Positions 1 through 13,510 of a stretch of DNA of 64,000 nt are shown here, piece after piece. The DNA is from Cheiracanthium punctorium (taxonomy: Eukaryota > Arthropoda > Arachnida > Araneae > Cheiracanthiidae). How positions within the stretch are numbered: position 1 is the stretch's first letter; every line of letters begins with the position of its first letter. The notes under the pieces were generated by a model, which was given only the letters and a program-made list of their open reading frames with translations, did no database searches and was not told the origin of the DNA. The stretch spans positions 160,001 to 224,000 of the forward strand of contig JAWZYV010019475.1 of NCBI GenBank assembly GCA_038373885.1. Direction: 5' to 3'. Position numbers and translations under genes: made by a program.

Positions 1-2718
1 AATTTCACCACCGTACATCAATTAAGTGATAATGCTGCTCGCACTGTTCTTTTAAATAGCATGCGTCCAATGTTTAGCACGTCCCTTTCAACTATGTAAA
101 CATAATTTTATCTACACACACACATACGCATAAAAGTTACAGTGTTATGTTGTTATGTTATAGTAACAACGATATTGTAAGGGTGTTGATAAGTGTGGCA
201 CATGCGAAAATTTTAAGTTTCTCAATTATGTTTGTTACACAATGGTTGGGTAAATGTTTGCTGAAAGTAAATGCAGACTCGAACGGAAAAAAAATATACT
301 ACATAAAATAACTACAAAAACTGTGTTTAAAAATAATTTAGTAGAAGAAGGAAGAGATAAAGAAAGATAAACTTCACATTCGCCTGTTTGTTTGGGAAAA
401 AAAAATCGAGGTGTTCTTATGAACCTATGAAAGTATCTAGTTAACTTTAGTGTAATGCATTCCAAATACTGATATTTTTTAGTGGCATATCGTTATTAAT
501 ATTACATTCGATTTTTAAATAATCGTATCTGTTCTATTATATTTTCAAATTGAAATTTTGAAAAGTTCAATTTTTTCAATATTTAAAATTTAATTGCATT
601 TATTAATTAATGAATTATTTAAATTAAAGAAAAATCTTCATTCCTCTGACACTTATTTTTAAAATGTGTGCAGATAATAAATTGAGCGTGAAAAGATTGT
701 ATGCTTTTATATCATAAATAAATACTCTCATTGGATGGAAAAAGGAAACGAATTTTTATTTTCTTTTTTATGCGTATTTATTACCTTCGATATTCTCGGG
801 CTTTGTAAAATGTTTATGAAATTGCTTGAATATATTGTGTAAATGAAAGATCCAATATTCAAATTTTAAAAGAAATGCATTAATCATCAATCATGTGTTT
901 AACTATTAGTTTCTCTATCTTTTTGAATAGGTTTCTGGTTCAACTAATGTTTTCAGAAATCACTATGATTAAATAAAATACATTCTATCAATTTGTACGT
1001 TATAATATTATTAAAAAAAACTAGGATTTTAAAATGATAATAATATTATTATTTTCACATTTTGTATTTAGATTTTATTTAATAATAATAAAAAAATAGT
1101 TCTGAAGAGATAGTTAAAAGTTATAGTAACTCACATATAAATAAATAAGAAATCTTGTTGAATTATTAATAATGGATGATTATAAGAAATTCGTTGCGCA
1201 ATTAAAATATTTTGCAGTTATTGCATTAATGTAACGTTAAAGTAACCATATTAAATTTATAAATGAACGTAAGCGTTTTTCGATGAAATAAAAAAATTGT
1301 AAAATATAAAAATTGTAAAATAAAAAACATAAAAAATAAAAACGGAAAATGGAAACGATACTGTCCTCGCATTTTATTTTTAGTATCATATTGCTTAAAT
1401 CTAATTATTTTTACTTCCTGGTTTGATCTTTTAGCATTTACCGTTCGAAAACTCAATATGAGTGATTTTTAAAGCAGCCAATACACTTTACTTAGCATTT
1501 TAAGATCTTTAAGTTAAAAAAAAGATTTAATTTTAGAGAACACCGAAAAGCTTTTGTAGCGCTTATCTGAGTTTCCATCCTCTTGTAATACTGCATTACG
1601 CTGTCAAGGATATCGCCTCCCACTCTATGCGTTACATTATTTATGAATGGCTGCATATGTGCAAGCAAATTATGATGGCGTTTCCAGTGATATATTCTCA
1701 CATGAACGCAGCTTATTTATACGTTCTTTTGCCTACCTTTAAAGTCTGTATCGGCTCGACTTTTATCCTGCTTTTATCCTGCTGAAGTTCTATACATCCT
1801 GATTATTCTAATCATAATTATCTGTAGATGTTAAATGATCATTAAATCTTCAAACTGTTTCATTAATTTATTTATTTGTTGAACTCTCCTGAATCTTTTA
1901 AAGTAAATCCCATGACACATTTACCTCTAAAGGCTTAAAAACGTATAACAGCGAATTCACCAGCGGGCAAGTAAACATAACCATATTTCAAATACGTACA
2001 CTTTCAAAGGTTTAGTTCCGAAAGCTATTGTCAGATCACGATGAAACGAACACGGAAACACTGTAAATGTATCCTTTTTAAAACAAAAAATAATCATCAA
2101 AATGGATGTGTAATGTCGAATTCATGCATGAAAATACGCAGACTATGTACAGCTACGGAAAAAAAGCGCACTTGTACTTTATTCCGCCGTCGTTCGGCGT
2201 ACAGCAAAGTAACATGTACCAATCCTTTACGATTAACGTACACTTTAGTTTGATGTATATGAAAATTGTATAAGGGAACATCTCCATATTTAAATTAACA
2301 CCAATTTCTTTTTTCCAATAGCAACCCCTAGATTTCATTTCATATTTCAAAAATTTAGCTCATTTTATCCCGAATACCAATTTTCAATAAATTTGAACTG
2401 AAAATGTGTCAGTTATGAACTTCCAAAGCCCCATTCTCCCTATGCAAAAATACTTTTTCATACCTTAATTCATATCTCCTCTAATATTGATACTAAGAAG
2501 CTGATTTTTATTCGTACTATTAGAACTAAATGACCAAATATATTTACTATTATTAGATTTTAAATAAAATATTAATATGAATTATGAATTATTAAATTAA
2601 TATTTAAAAAATTATGAATAGCGACCTAGCCAAATTTCGATGGAAATAGATGCAGAAAATAATAGTGCAAAATTTCAAATTTTTACGTTCAGTAGTTTAA
2701 TTTATATTAATTGAAATG
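1..2718. other. AT-rich non-coding DNA
   Basis: Strongly AT-rich sequence with stop codons in all frames. The few open frames of 60-76 codons have low-complexity Phe/Lys/Ile composition and no recognisable motif. I see no RNA gene, splice-bounded exon or TE terminus here. Confidence 0.6.
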
Positions 2719-2764
2719 AGGGATGGACGCGAGACGAAAAATAAGCGTCTCGCGTCTCGCAAAA
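2719..2764 (+). mobile_element. Truncated end of the AGGGATGGAYGC MITE family
   Basis: AGGGATGGACGCGAGACG followed by a GC-rich palindromic stretch (GCGTCTCGCGTCTCGC) matches the left end of the complete element at 42679-42852. No matching right TIR follows, so this is a solo or truncated end. Similarity is by eye. Confidence 0.5.
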
Positions 2765-5001
2765 CAACCTATTAACCGATTTCGCAAACAACCCAATTTC
2801 GCTTAATAAAGTCAAAATAGAGTTTTGCCATTGATAAAAACGAAGTTAAGGCAGAATTAAATATGAAGACGGCCCTTTATGCAAATTCAATTAATAGTAA
2901 ATTAAAGTATACGCTATTTGCAAACGAATGGTATATATAACTTTGCTGTACGACGAACGACGGCCAAATAAAGAGCAAGTGGGCGGTTTTTTCTCTTAGC
3001 TGTACATACATATATGAGTCAAATCGAAAATTTCTTTTATGAAATTCGTTTAAAGTAGCAGTCTGTTTTACTAAGCTCATATCAGGAATATGAATTTGAA
3101 AAATGCGTTTGACAAAAATACTAGTTATACTTAAAATTTATTTACAACACTTTCAGAAATCCTTGTTTCAGAAAAAATTTCGTATATGATCCTTGCATAG
3201 TAGCTTAAATTATATAAATAGTAAAGCACGATGATTAAAAATCTTAAACAAATAGATCGAATAAAATGTTTTTGAGGCAGTACTCCGCAAGATATTCTGA
3301 GAAAATGAATTTTAAATATTTCAACGCAAATGCGTTGCATTGTGCTTTTAGACATAATACTTTTATTGATAGTTTCTGAACTAAGAGTTTTTATAATGGA
3401 ATTTGTTTTGAAATATCCATAAAATGATTTAAATGGGTTTGAAATATATATTACTTTTCACAGTATAAAAGTATCAATTTTTTAAAAAGATTTAGCAATA
3501 GTAAGCCTTTTCTGTCAGTTCTGCATTAAGATTTTCCTACATTTTTCTCCGAACTTAGCCAGTTACAGGAAAACTTTCAAAATGGATTCTGAATATAAGC
3601 TTAAAGAATGAAAAGTATTTGAGGTGTTGATATAAATATCACGTATATTTCGATTTGAAGTACTTCAAGCATAATGCCATTGCTGTGTACTACTGCTTTT
3701 TCTTTGGATAAAAACTCCATCAGGACGACTTTTCTGGAAAATTAACAATCTGTTGAATTTATTATGATAAATGTGCACTTAACTCAAAACAGGCAATATG
3801 AGAGCTAAGCCAGTCTACTATTGTTTTGCTACAGGGAGTATCGATCGATTCATCGATCTGTAAACAAATATAACAGTGAATAATACCAGTGTGATATTAT
3901 TTAGATATTTGCCAAAGTCTCATATATTTGATAAATCGCATTTTGAAACACAAGCTTTGTTTCCGGTTGCTTCAGATTTTACGTAATGCTTCAAGCAGGT
4001 AAAGGAGATAAGCTTTATGGAGGAAAGAACATTTTTCATTAAACTAGAAGTGCACGTTCTAATAAAATAAAATAATGGATTTGTATTCATTACTTATTTA
4101 AAGAAAAAACGCTAGAAATAAATTTATTTGACTCGCAGCAGCAAAACAAGTATATCATTAACTGATTTTTAAACCCATCACAGTGATAGTCAAAATCCGA
4201 AAGAATACTTAATTACGTGCATTTAACTCCAGAAATTACGCTTATTCATTGCAATTATTTCAGAAAATTCAGTTTGTTTACAATTAGAAAAAGACTCGTG
4301 GATTATAGGAAAGGAGATTAATGATTCCTCCATCCTTAGTTTTTTGAAAACAAATTCTTTGAAAGAATATTGATTGGAACATAGAACAAACAGGGGAATT
4401 TACTAGCAAAATTATCGAAAAACCTTCTCGTCAGACATGAGGTTTTAATGTGTTTTATCGTATCAGCTACAACATTGTTTTAAAAATGTGTATGATTGAA
4501 GCTTACTTAATTTTGATAAATTTAAGCTCCATTATAATCCCGATGTATGCTGGGAAATAATCGGAATCACCTATTTAATATCTTGCATATTTAAAAATAA
4601 GAAAAACTAAGAAACTCGAAGTTTTTTATCTTTATATGCGGTGTATATTTATACGTCATTTTGATGCAACAAACTTGACATGTATTCTAATTACGTATAA
4701 GTTCCTAAACGCTTCCATTGGATTTCTGTGCAGATAAAATGACGAACATTGTCTAAGATTTCAGTTGTTTATAATAATACAGTTTTAGATTCAATTTCCC
4801 ACATAGTTTAAATTTAGTTAATGGTGAAATAGAACAAGTTGATCTTTGAAAAAAAAAAATACACATTTATGAGTGCGGATGGCTATCACAAAATTTAAGG
4901 AGAATGATAATGAGCTTAGATGATTCAAAAAGCTTTAATAATCCTTAGTTATGAGAATGATGAATAAGTAAGAAATACATTTGTACGTAAGGACTTACTA
5001 T
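2765..5001. other. AT-rich non-coding DNA
   Basis: No coding potential, RNA gene or repeat terminus recognised. The open frames are short and compositionally random. Confidence 0.55.
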
Positions 5002-5400
5002 CCATATAGCAATTATACTGGCAGTGACGTTGCGGCGACGTTACATATTTTTACGTTTGCCACATCACAAATGTGATGTAAATGCATGCCTTTTGTGCTG
5101 CCCCTTCTTGTGAAACATATGTCGCAGCTTAGTAGTGACGTAGAAATGTTAATAGATAATTAGTCATGATGTGACTTCACTGTGTGAAAACATGTATTTA
5201 ACAGTGAAGTTGCAGAAACTTCCATAGGTTACCATGGCGTCCATGATAGTCACCATGTGACTTCTTAAAAAAACAAAAACTGTACCAGGCTTTGTCCTAT
5301 CGACACAACCTTTCTGCGACGTCACATTTCGACGAATATTCTCACAAAGTTACAATGTGACCAGTATGCATACCTGTTGGAACGTCACAGTGCTATTTGG
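5002..5400. mobile_element. TIR element (MITE-like), GTGACGT word-rich
   Basis: The left end reads CCATATAGCA, then (after about 11 extra bases) AGTGACGTTGC. The reverse complement of the right end reads CCAAATAGCACTGTGACGTT. The ends are therefore imperfect inverted repeats about 400 bp apart. The interior reiterates short GTGACGT/ACGTCAC-like words in both orientations (for example near 5048, 5095, 5160, 5200, 5250, 5320 and 5355). No long frame and no clear target duplication. Superfamily not assigned. Confidence 0.6.
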
Positions 5401-8400
5401 GAATGATTTTGAACGTTTTTCTTATGTTAGTTATGAGAATGTTCTTTTTCTCACTGTACATAGACTGAACGTTTTAATGCCACACTGTTAAAATTCTTCA
5501 TGTTTGTAATCAGGTTGTTCTAAGAATCAAATTCACCATAGGCTACGTACTTTGCTGATTTGTTATTTATGTCTTAGAATACACTTCTGCACTTCTGTAA
5601 GCACTGGAGTTTTATTCTGATGGTATTCGAGCTAATCGCTAAAAAGAAGGGGGTAACTCATTTTTTAGTGCCAAAAATGTCGTCTGTAACACACGCACGC
5701 ATACATTCATATTATTAATATTATTATAATTATTCCTGATAACTAAGTTTTACTATTATGTATTTAATATTTTAGGTGATAGTTAAAAGCATCAAAAACA
5801 CTTCTTAACTAAGAAAAAATAAATTACATTTCCTTAATTACTCAGATAATTAAACAAAAATAAAAGTATAAATTCCTTATCGACGTAATCGATTTTGGTT
5901 GCTTTATTTAGCAAACGAATAATTCTTTACACAACTGTACCTATTTATGCCAATTACCGCCCAGAGAAAAACAATAATTTGTACAAACAGAATTTACTAA
6001 CCAGAAAGCACGAAAAACGACAAACAACAATATTCAATATCAATATTTATAAAGAAAAAGTATTCTTTTTTTCTACTTTTGTAATAAAATATAACATATT
6101 GAATGGCAAGTAAAAAAGCTTTTAGTACATTTTTTTGTTTATTTTTGAAGCTTTGGTAGCACAGAAGCAGATATCAGTCGAGCTAAAATTTGGTTATTTT
6201 ATCCGCAACACAAGAAATATGTGTAATAATGTAATGCATTTTCCCATGCTCTTAAGGGAGAAACGAAGAAATATTTCTTGAAATATAGTTACTTTATTTT
6301 TTCCCCATCTTAATTATGCTTTCTCATCTTCTCTGAGATTTGGATCCAATTTCGCGAAACTCACGTTTTTTTCCCTATTGGATTGCTCTGTGCGTGAGTA
6401 CTTATAGTTTATTCTTTATAGAAGTAGTAACTTTTGAAAAGACAATAGTAACGCAGGTCTTTCTTAGTGTGTGGGCAGACGATTAAAAATATATAATAAT
6501 TCAAATAAAACTTCAGATTCTGCTTTGTTTATTTTCCACATTGTTATAAAATCAGAACAATTGCCTGGATTTTCAAATTTATTTTACCACACACACATCA
6601 TATCAAATTGACTTTCCACGAACTAACCACAGTTTTATGGTTCACCATATAAGCTTTGGTTTTAGCCGTTTTATCAACTAATAACTAAATGAAATAAAGT
6701 GGGTTCAAGATAATAAATTCATGGGGTACCGATTTCTATATTTGTTATGAATTTTTTATAATGCAAGCTTATTTTTATCTAAAGTGTAGATTCAAAACCT
6801 AGTTTCTGGATTAACTTTTTTAATTTATTAAAACTCCAAATAGATTTAGAATAATTACGAACATTGTTTTATACAATTTATTGCGCTATGATTTTTCTTG
6901 ATTTTAAGTTTACAGTCTTTTGAAAAAAAAGGAAAAAAAAAACTATGAAGAATAATCAATTAATTGACCAAAAGTCTGTTTATTTTCTAATATGATTCTA
7001 AATGACAAAAACAGGTTGTAGGGAATTAACAAATAATAATTTTAGTGCATATAAAGAAGATCAAAACCCTTAATTTTACTGGGAATTTTAGAACTATATT
7101 TGCAAGCTAGCTTGTTGATAAATAAAGTCATTTTACCTCACACTAGCATTTTACCTCAAAAAGCTTTTAAGAATTTTAGTTATTTATGATAACATGGAAG
7201 TTTGAAGTATATTTGAATATTTCAGTTATTTTTTTTAATACTTTTTTACGGTGGAAATAATTTGAGATGGTCCCAATGCTCTGCAACGGCTGTGAAAATA
7301 GATGTTGACAATGAATAATGCTGCACCGGATAAAAAAAAAGCATGTAATTTTCTGGCATTCTTTGGCCATTTATTAAAAAAATCTCTCAGAAAATACCAG
7401 AAATTGTGCGAATTTACAAAAAATAATGTTCTTACTACAATGTATGAATTTTAATGTGAACCCTAAACACTAAAATAAAATCTTCATAAAATTCCTTATT
7501 TGTGTCGAAATAATGATAAGGCAATTTTTCCCGAAGAAACATAAAGTTATTAATAACTTTTTATTGACTCAAATGTGACTTTATAGTAATGAGTATAATA
7601 ATGGTACCGCTATATATGCTGCAGTGAATATATTATTTAAAAGTACATTTAAATATAGGTTTTACACTTACGTTTGGACAAATTTCTACTCAGCTGGGAC
7701 AAAATTGAACGTGAATTTTAATAAAAATTTTATTTTACATTTATTCAAGACATAAAAAACACATCTGAATTTATTTATTTATTAAAATAATCTCACATCT
7801 CATGAAAGCTCAAACTTTGTGTGCAAACGTAATCTCTTAATAATGTTTACTTGCGATATAATTTATTGGTTCCTATGTAAGATTATCCTTATGTGAAGCC
7901 TGATACGAAAGTTTACCGCTACATAATGTTAAGTTTACCTATATAAATTCTTGTATTAGTTTCGTTTCCTCATGTAAGGAAAAAGTACGATTATTGCTAG
8001 ACATTATGTTTTTATTATATTTTTTTGGAAAATGGACGAAATGCTTAAGGCTTCTCTTTACTTAATGGCTACGTTTTTCTCTACACAAATATTAAATCTA
8101 GCGCTAAGAAAATATATTTTGACCTTTTGACTTTACTAACCTTCTTTCTTCACTGCAATTTGTCAGAGATGTTGAGGTTTATAAAAGTATTGTTTACTAA
8201 AGTACCTTTTAAGATATTAAACATGAACTGATATTATTCTACTATTCGCTAGTACAGCCAACATAGTCACTGTTAAGTATGTTAGGCTAGATAGTGTTAG
8301 AATTTTATGATTTTGTAAAAAAAAAAGTTTTTTTCTTAATTTCACTATGAGGCCGGAGAAGAACTTCTTTTACTCATTCAGTTAGAGTGAGCAAGCGCAG

Positions 8401-8693
8401 ATCATAATCCAGTGATATCACGCCGGATGTACAGACGCTCAGAAAAGGCCAATTTGCATTTTATTCAGACATCATCAGACATTGTCCTAGACTCCAGTTT
8501 AGCCATCATGTGTCGTAGACTCTAGCATTCTCGCTATCAAAAAGACGGGAACATTACCCAATTTTTGATTTCTCTATTTATGTGTAAGAAATACTTTTTG
8601 CACGCAGAGCTTAGAAAAAGTGTCAGAAAATTATAAATACTGTAACTTCTTGTTGAAATGTGCTAGAAATTCGACCCTAAAAGTACAACAATA
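5401..8693. other. AT-rich non-coding DNA
   Basis: Contains the short tract 8340-8530, somewhat richer in GC, which I cannot classify. Otherwise no gene, RNA or TE terminus recognised. Confidence 0.5.
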
Positions 8694-8765
8694 TTCTCTG
8701 AGCGTTAATAGACGTCCAGAGAACATTACTAAGCATTCTTTGAACGTTTATAGGCGTTTAGAAAA
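8694..8765. repeat. Two tandem hairpin units
   Basis: Two copies of a ~42-bp unit, each able to form a hairpin. The first is TTCTCTG-AGCGT...ACGTC-CAGAGAA (8694-8723). The second, starting TTCTTTG-AACG at 8736, is a degenerate copy ending TTTAGAAAAC. Adjacent sequence (8432 CAGACGCTCAGAAAA) carries a similar word. Probably part of a decayed non-autonomous element. Confidence 0.45.
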
Positions 8766-9430
8766 CATTGTTGAACTGTGTGGGTAGAACTTCTAGTTGC
8801 CGAAGACATATGTTTGACCACCAAAACAAACGCCAAATACAGAACTACTACAATTTTAGTCTAATGAAGTTTAAGCAAGTTGGCAGTAATTGGACAATTT
8901 TGAAAGTAGTTGCATGGCATTAAAAGTTAATGATACAAGCAAGCCAAAGTAAAATTCAGTAGCGGAACTGGAAAGGAATATCAAAAACATGTTAAGATTT
9001 CAAACCAAAAGAGGAAGATTTTTTTTTAGAACAGACAATTTCTCAGTGAAAAATATTATTTAATGACAGGTTATTTTATTATTTCCTTTTGTGCACAAAC
9101 AATTGCTAAAACTGATTTATTTTAATAAAAAAATTAGAACAGAAAATAAAAGATCAAACAAATTAAATTTAAAAACAACAACAACAACAAAAAGGATATC
9201 AAATACGTGATTTGCATCACACTCATAATAACTCCATCAAGCATAAATCCTGTGAGTGATAACGAGGTAGTAGATGACAGAAAGTGTTTGTAGTACACGA
9301 AAATATGATTTATTATTATTATTATTATTATATTTAATTTTCAGGCTATCTTCTTGCATTTTATTTTTATTTTACTATTGCTTACCCCCACCCCTAATAT
9401 ATATTTTCCTCTTTCAGATTCTTCAGGGCC
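8766..9430. other. Non-coding; (TTA)n microsatellite
   Basis: AT-rich filler. A (TTA)7-type microsatellite lies at about 9309-9331 and a short (CAA)n tract at about 9176-9190. Confidence 0.55.
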
Positions 9431-9650
9431 CATCATGGCCAATTGGCTAAGGCACTGAACATGGTAGATGGCTATAATGTGACGATCCAGGTTTCTGGCC
9501 TACCATGCGATTGTCGATCTAGCGGCCTGACGTTAGGGGCAGTTTTCTCCAGATGTAACTTGAATGCGTGTTAGCTCCCCTTTAAAAGTCCTCCTCTCAA
9601 GGCACCCCCCGCCCCCAGGCAGATAGGCATTGAGTAGTTTTGCCTTAACA
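9431..9650 (+). mobile_element. tRNA-derived SINE, copy 1
   Basis: The head contains an A-box-like TGGCCAATTGG (9436-9446) and then CTGAACATGGTAGATGG. It aligns by eye with the SINE at 60931 (TGGCACACTGG, then CTGAAAATGGTAGACGG). The shared order continues through a degenerate B-box region, a GACGTTAGGGG.../...CTAACCGTTCGG region, TTTTCTCC/TTTCTCC, and GTTAGCTCCCC/GTTAGGACCCC. Parallel structure in two copies supports a pol III retroposon. The B box is degenerate here, so this copy is presumably dead. The tRNA of origin is not assigned and the 3' boundary is approximate. Confidence 0.6.
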
Positions 9651-9877
9651 CAAAAACAATAACATCCAGACTCTTCAACTAGAATTGAAAGTACACGTTA
9701 TTAACATTTGCCTTCTTAATACAAAATGTACGCATTACAGTAGATTATAAGGCTGTTTCTGATAACTTGCCCAAGATCCATATACGGGCTTCGGGTCTGT
9801 AACTGATTTTCGGGATCAAGAGGGAATTCGCGTAACGATTTATACGGTAACCCCTGGGATACTTTGACACCCCCCCC

Positions 9878-10039
9878 CATGGACGTACCCAGGGGTGGTG
9901 GTCCAAGGGGTCCGGACCTCCTCCGAAATTTCAATTTTTGCTAACAAAATAATAATGCTGTAGTCTTTTTGCGAAAAATTCTACCTTTTTCATTGTTCGG
10001 ACACCCCCCCTCCGAAATTTTTTTCTGGGTACGTCCCTA
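9878..10039. mobile_element. hAT-type MITE in a poly-C tract
   Basis: The left end is CATGGACGTACCCAG. The right end reversed reads TAGGGACGTACCCAG. Flanking 8-mers are CCCCCCCC (9870-9877) and TCCCCCCC (10040-10047), compatible with an 8-bp hAT target duplication, though the low complexity weakens this. A second copy in the opposite orientation lies at about 61283-61455; both share an interior reading AGAATTTTTCRCAAAAAGAC on one strand. Confidence 0.65.
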
Positions 10040-10229
10040 TCCCCCCCCCCTTCCCATCTTTCGGAAAAAATTCTCGTACTCGGGAGACAAGACTTCAGAT
10101 TTAGGGCTTCAAAAAGTGAGTTCGAGTTGATCTGCACCAAGCTTGCGTAAAATTAAATTGAGAAATGCTTTTTATTTTGATGATTTCATACCGCTTTTGG
10201 GCTTTATTTTATTATCTCGATGATGTCCA

Positions 10230-11160
10230 ATTCTCGCAGGTTTATTGCAAAGAAATGGGACGAAGCGCTATTTCTTTCTTTCTTTCTTTTATTTTTTTTC
10301 CTTTGCTGGATTCTTCACTTAGAAATGGCGAAAACGTACGGAGAGGGCGGAAAGGTGCTTTTTGTTTTATATCACATTTTTTTTTTTTTTTTTTTTTCGC
10401 TCGTACTATTTGAACGGGGGCACTTGTTAAGAGGATCGTATCGTTCACAATCTGGATCTTTTTTTTTTCTCCAGATTTGCCGGATCGGATTCACAAAGAA
10501 GTTTTTGAGGGCAGCTGAGATTGCTTGCCGCACTTCTAGTTTCGATCGCTGTGTCTGCTTTGAACGGGAGGGGGCGCTGTGGGGTTGGGGCGCTGTGTGC
10601 GCGTCTTTCCCGTTCTGCCGATCGACCGGGGGCCTGCCTGGCAGTGCACGGGGGCCAAGCGTCTGCCGACACACTCCCACCACCCGGTAAGTGCCACTAG
10701 CAAAGGACTTCTGTTTTTGCTTTTTTTCTTAATCTCTTCCCTGCATGCTCTCTTCGCCGTGTTCAGGGCTTCTCTTTTTGTAACACACTGGAAAGTTTGC
10801 TACCAAAACCGGGCCCCGGCATTTCGCTGGAGGTGGAGGTTTTGTTGTTTGCTTTTGGGTTTTGTTAGCTTGTTTGCATGTTTCTTTGGATGACAGAGTT
10901 AAGTGTGCATTCGAATGAGAGACGGTGTGAACTCTAAAAACAATCCGACCGTATCACGAGTGGAGGCGGCGAGTTTGACGGTCGCTCAAACCTGCATGAT
11001 CTGGTCGTAATAAAACTGTAGAGAAATATCCCTTCTGTATCGCGCGGAAAGGGGATTTCGTGTTGTCAGTGAAATTTTCATAAATATTTATTGCCTCTCC
11101 CGACAGAACTAAAAATGACATCATGGAATTCCCCACAATCGATACTCCGAACGTCTATAC
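10230..11160. promoter_or_regulatory. CpG-rich island, candidate promoter region
   Basis: CpG dinucleotides and overall GC rise sharply against the AT-rich surroundings, most of all at 10390-10690 and again at 10800-11060. The segment also holds long poly-T tracts (about 10378-10397 and 10460-10469). No TIR, A/B box or transposase is visible, unlike the other GC-rich blocks in the window. That makes a host promoter or first-exon region the best explanation. The longest open frames here (156 codons at 10220-10690 on +, 103 on -) run through poly-T and look fortuitous. Confidence 0.4.
10475..10686 (+). other. Candidate exon with good splice sites
   Basis: Bounded on the left by a long polypyrimidine tract ending CTCCAG (AG at 10473-10474). 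Bounded on the right by CACCCG|GTAAGTG, a near-consensus 5' splice donor (GT at 10687-10688). The 212-bp interior is GC- and CpG-rich. One + frame is open throughout, but the product is not recognised and its composition (Cys, Arg, Gly-rich) looks non-coding, so a 5' UTR exon is more likely than a coding one. If transcription starts within the island, the poly-T/AG may be coincidental and only the donor real. No downstream exon was recognised in the window. Confidence 0.35.
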
Positions 11161-13024
11161 AAAAAAATAAAATTTCCGTTTCTATGTGTTTTCAATGTTT
11201 TCCTTTCCCGTTTTTTTTATCCGTTTGGTAATTGTAAATATTTTTGAATCGTACTGGAAAGACTAGTTTGTAGTAGGATTCGGATTATGTTGACAAAATG
11301 TTTGTAAACCATTATTTTATAATGAAACCAGCATATATAAACTTAGCAGTAAGTCATTTTAATGAAATGGAGAAATGATAGGGTCTGTGTGGTATTGGGT
11401 GACTTCGGAGTAAGAAATGGTCACCGTTAGGTTTCTTTGTTTACATTTTGAGACTGAACCCAAAGAGATGAAAACGTGCTACTGGGGCACACGTTTTGTT
11501 TTGAAATGTGTTTTAAAAGTATTTCAGGGAATAATAGTTTTAATTGGTTTAATAAAACTTGTGAATAAATTTATTATTTTTATAATAAAGCTCGTAGTTT
11601 TGAATTAACAATGAATTTCTGACATTTATGCATGATGTGTCACGTTTTCAAAAAGTTGTCAAGATGTAGATTTATTATATGTAATTAAAGAAATTTAGCT
11701 TTGAACAGTGATATGCACTAATTCTAAAATATGCACTCTTTTATGAAAGTTTAATCTACATTGTGTAAATCTCTGATGTTTCAAGAATTTATTCGAATTA
11801 TAATGTAAAAGTTAGGTATTTAGTGTTATTTTTAAATTTTTAAATCTGTTGTAAATTAAACCTTGGATTGAAAATTTAAATTTTGCTAGGTTACTGTAAT
11901 AGGCACTAAATGTAACGATTTACAAAGTAGAAAAGTTTTACAGTTACTTTATAAACAAAGACATCATTAAATGTTATATTTCCCTTCATTCCCTGATGAC
12001 TGATTCTAAATTTACAGTATTTTATAAATAAGACCCAGTCATAGGTTAAATCGTTTCTCCCCTTATTTTGACCTCCTTACAAGATAGTACTGCACTTATG
12101 CTCAGTCAGTTTGTGGTTTGGGAGTTTTTCAATAATATAAAGTAAATGTGAGTCAGGACCCTCTAAAGTGACCTCCACTTAAGCCACTTTGTCCTACATG
12201 CCGATTCCTTTTGCATGCTTTTTAATGCAGAAAACACTAAACACCAGTGCCTTGCTTTACAGAATGAAAAAAATATTTAGTTCACGTCACACAATTTCTT
12301 TTAGTAAAATCATTTTATGTAGCCATCAACATATGCTATTGGTCGATACGTTTTTAATATTGCAATGTAATAAAAAAAATGTAAAATGAAATAGTAAATT
12401 ATACTCAGTATTTTAAAATGTGCATCCAATCTTATTTCTGAATATTCGTGCTTAAAAAGTGTGCAAACATTTACACTTTTTCATTAGACATGCTATGATC
12501 TTTACCACTTAACAGTCTTATTATTTCCAACAAAACGGCCATAAAAGTGCCTATTTTTTTTTTCCAGAAAATTGTATAAAAATAAGTGCATGTACAAAAT
12601 ATGTATTCATTTTAAGGTTTTGGACACTTTTTTTTAGCGTGAAAGGGAAAAAAAATTAAATTTCTATGAAAAGGCAACATTCAGGGTTATTGTGACTACA
12701 TGTATGTTTTGTAGTAAGCAGGTAATCATTATAAATATATGTTTTAAACACTAAAGAAGAATTTTTTAAATCTTATTTTGTAAAATAAATAAACATATAT
12801 TTGTAGTTTTCTTTAAAAATAAGTAAAAAAGTAAGATAAGATTATTTCACAATGCACATCACAAATACACGTATTTGACCGTCGTTTTTTACCCTCTATT
12901 TAAATATAAACTATCTCCGAATTAAAAAAAAAGTCTGATATTGTCATCTGTTGTGTAAAATGAGATTTAAAAAAATTCGCGCATAAGAATTGAAATACTC
13001 TTATCTTTCTGGCGCATAACATTT
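11161..13024. other. AT-rich non-coding DNA
   Basis: No recognisable gene or repeat. If the island at 10.2-11.2 kb is a promoter, this would be intronic sequence of that + strand transcript. Confidence 0.45.
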
Positions 13025-13034
13025 GAACACTATT

Positions 13035-13096
13035 GCCCGGAAATATGACGGGCGCGAGAAATAAGGGGAAAAAGCATAGCCCGTGATTTTGACGGG
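13035..13096. repeat. Paired GCCCG...CGGGC hairpins
   Basis: Two similar palindromic units lie in tandem: GCCCG-GAAATATGA-CGGGC (13035-13053) and GCCCGTGATTTTGACGGG (13079-13096), separated by a purine-rich spacer. They stand out as GC-rich in AT-rich DNA. Probably a remnant of a non-autonomous element. Boundaries unknown. Confidence 0.4.
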
Positions 13097-13510
13097 AGGG
13101 AGGCTTAAGGGGTTGAACTTCTTACCACTACAGACAATACAAAAACTTATGTAAGCCTCTAAGAAATTCGAAATTATTCCCCAAAACGTTTAAAAAATAA
13201 ATAAATAATAAATAAACAGACCATATAGCTCAGATCTGAACTAGAAGCTGAATAATTATTCGAATCTTTTCAACTCACTTGCGAGTATAATTTTAAGCAC
13301 CATTTAAATATAACAAAAATGAAACAATAGACAACCTCAAACGAAAGCAGTAACAACATTTATTTATAATTATTCATGCGCTCCAGAGAAAAACGTGCGA
13401 TAAATTTGTTTCTAATCAGATTGTAAATTTTCTGAAGTATTCGAACTATGCCTTTTCAGTTTGTGTGCATGGACGTAAAGCCATTTCAAAGAAATATTTT
13501 TATTGAATCA

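Noticed and set aside
1492..1701. 69-codon minus frame (HRVGGDILDSVMQYYKRM) considered as a transposase tail
   Set aside because: Only a loose resemblance to Tc1/mariner C-termini. No TIR or neighbouring transposase sequence, and a stop lies just upstream.
10220..10690. 156-codon + strand open frame
   Set aside because: It runs through poly-T tracts (Phe runs) and a GC-rich island. Absence of stops follows from base composition, and no domain is visible. The splice signals suggest the 3' part is an exon, not that this frame is translated.
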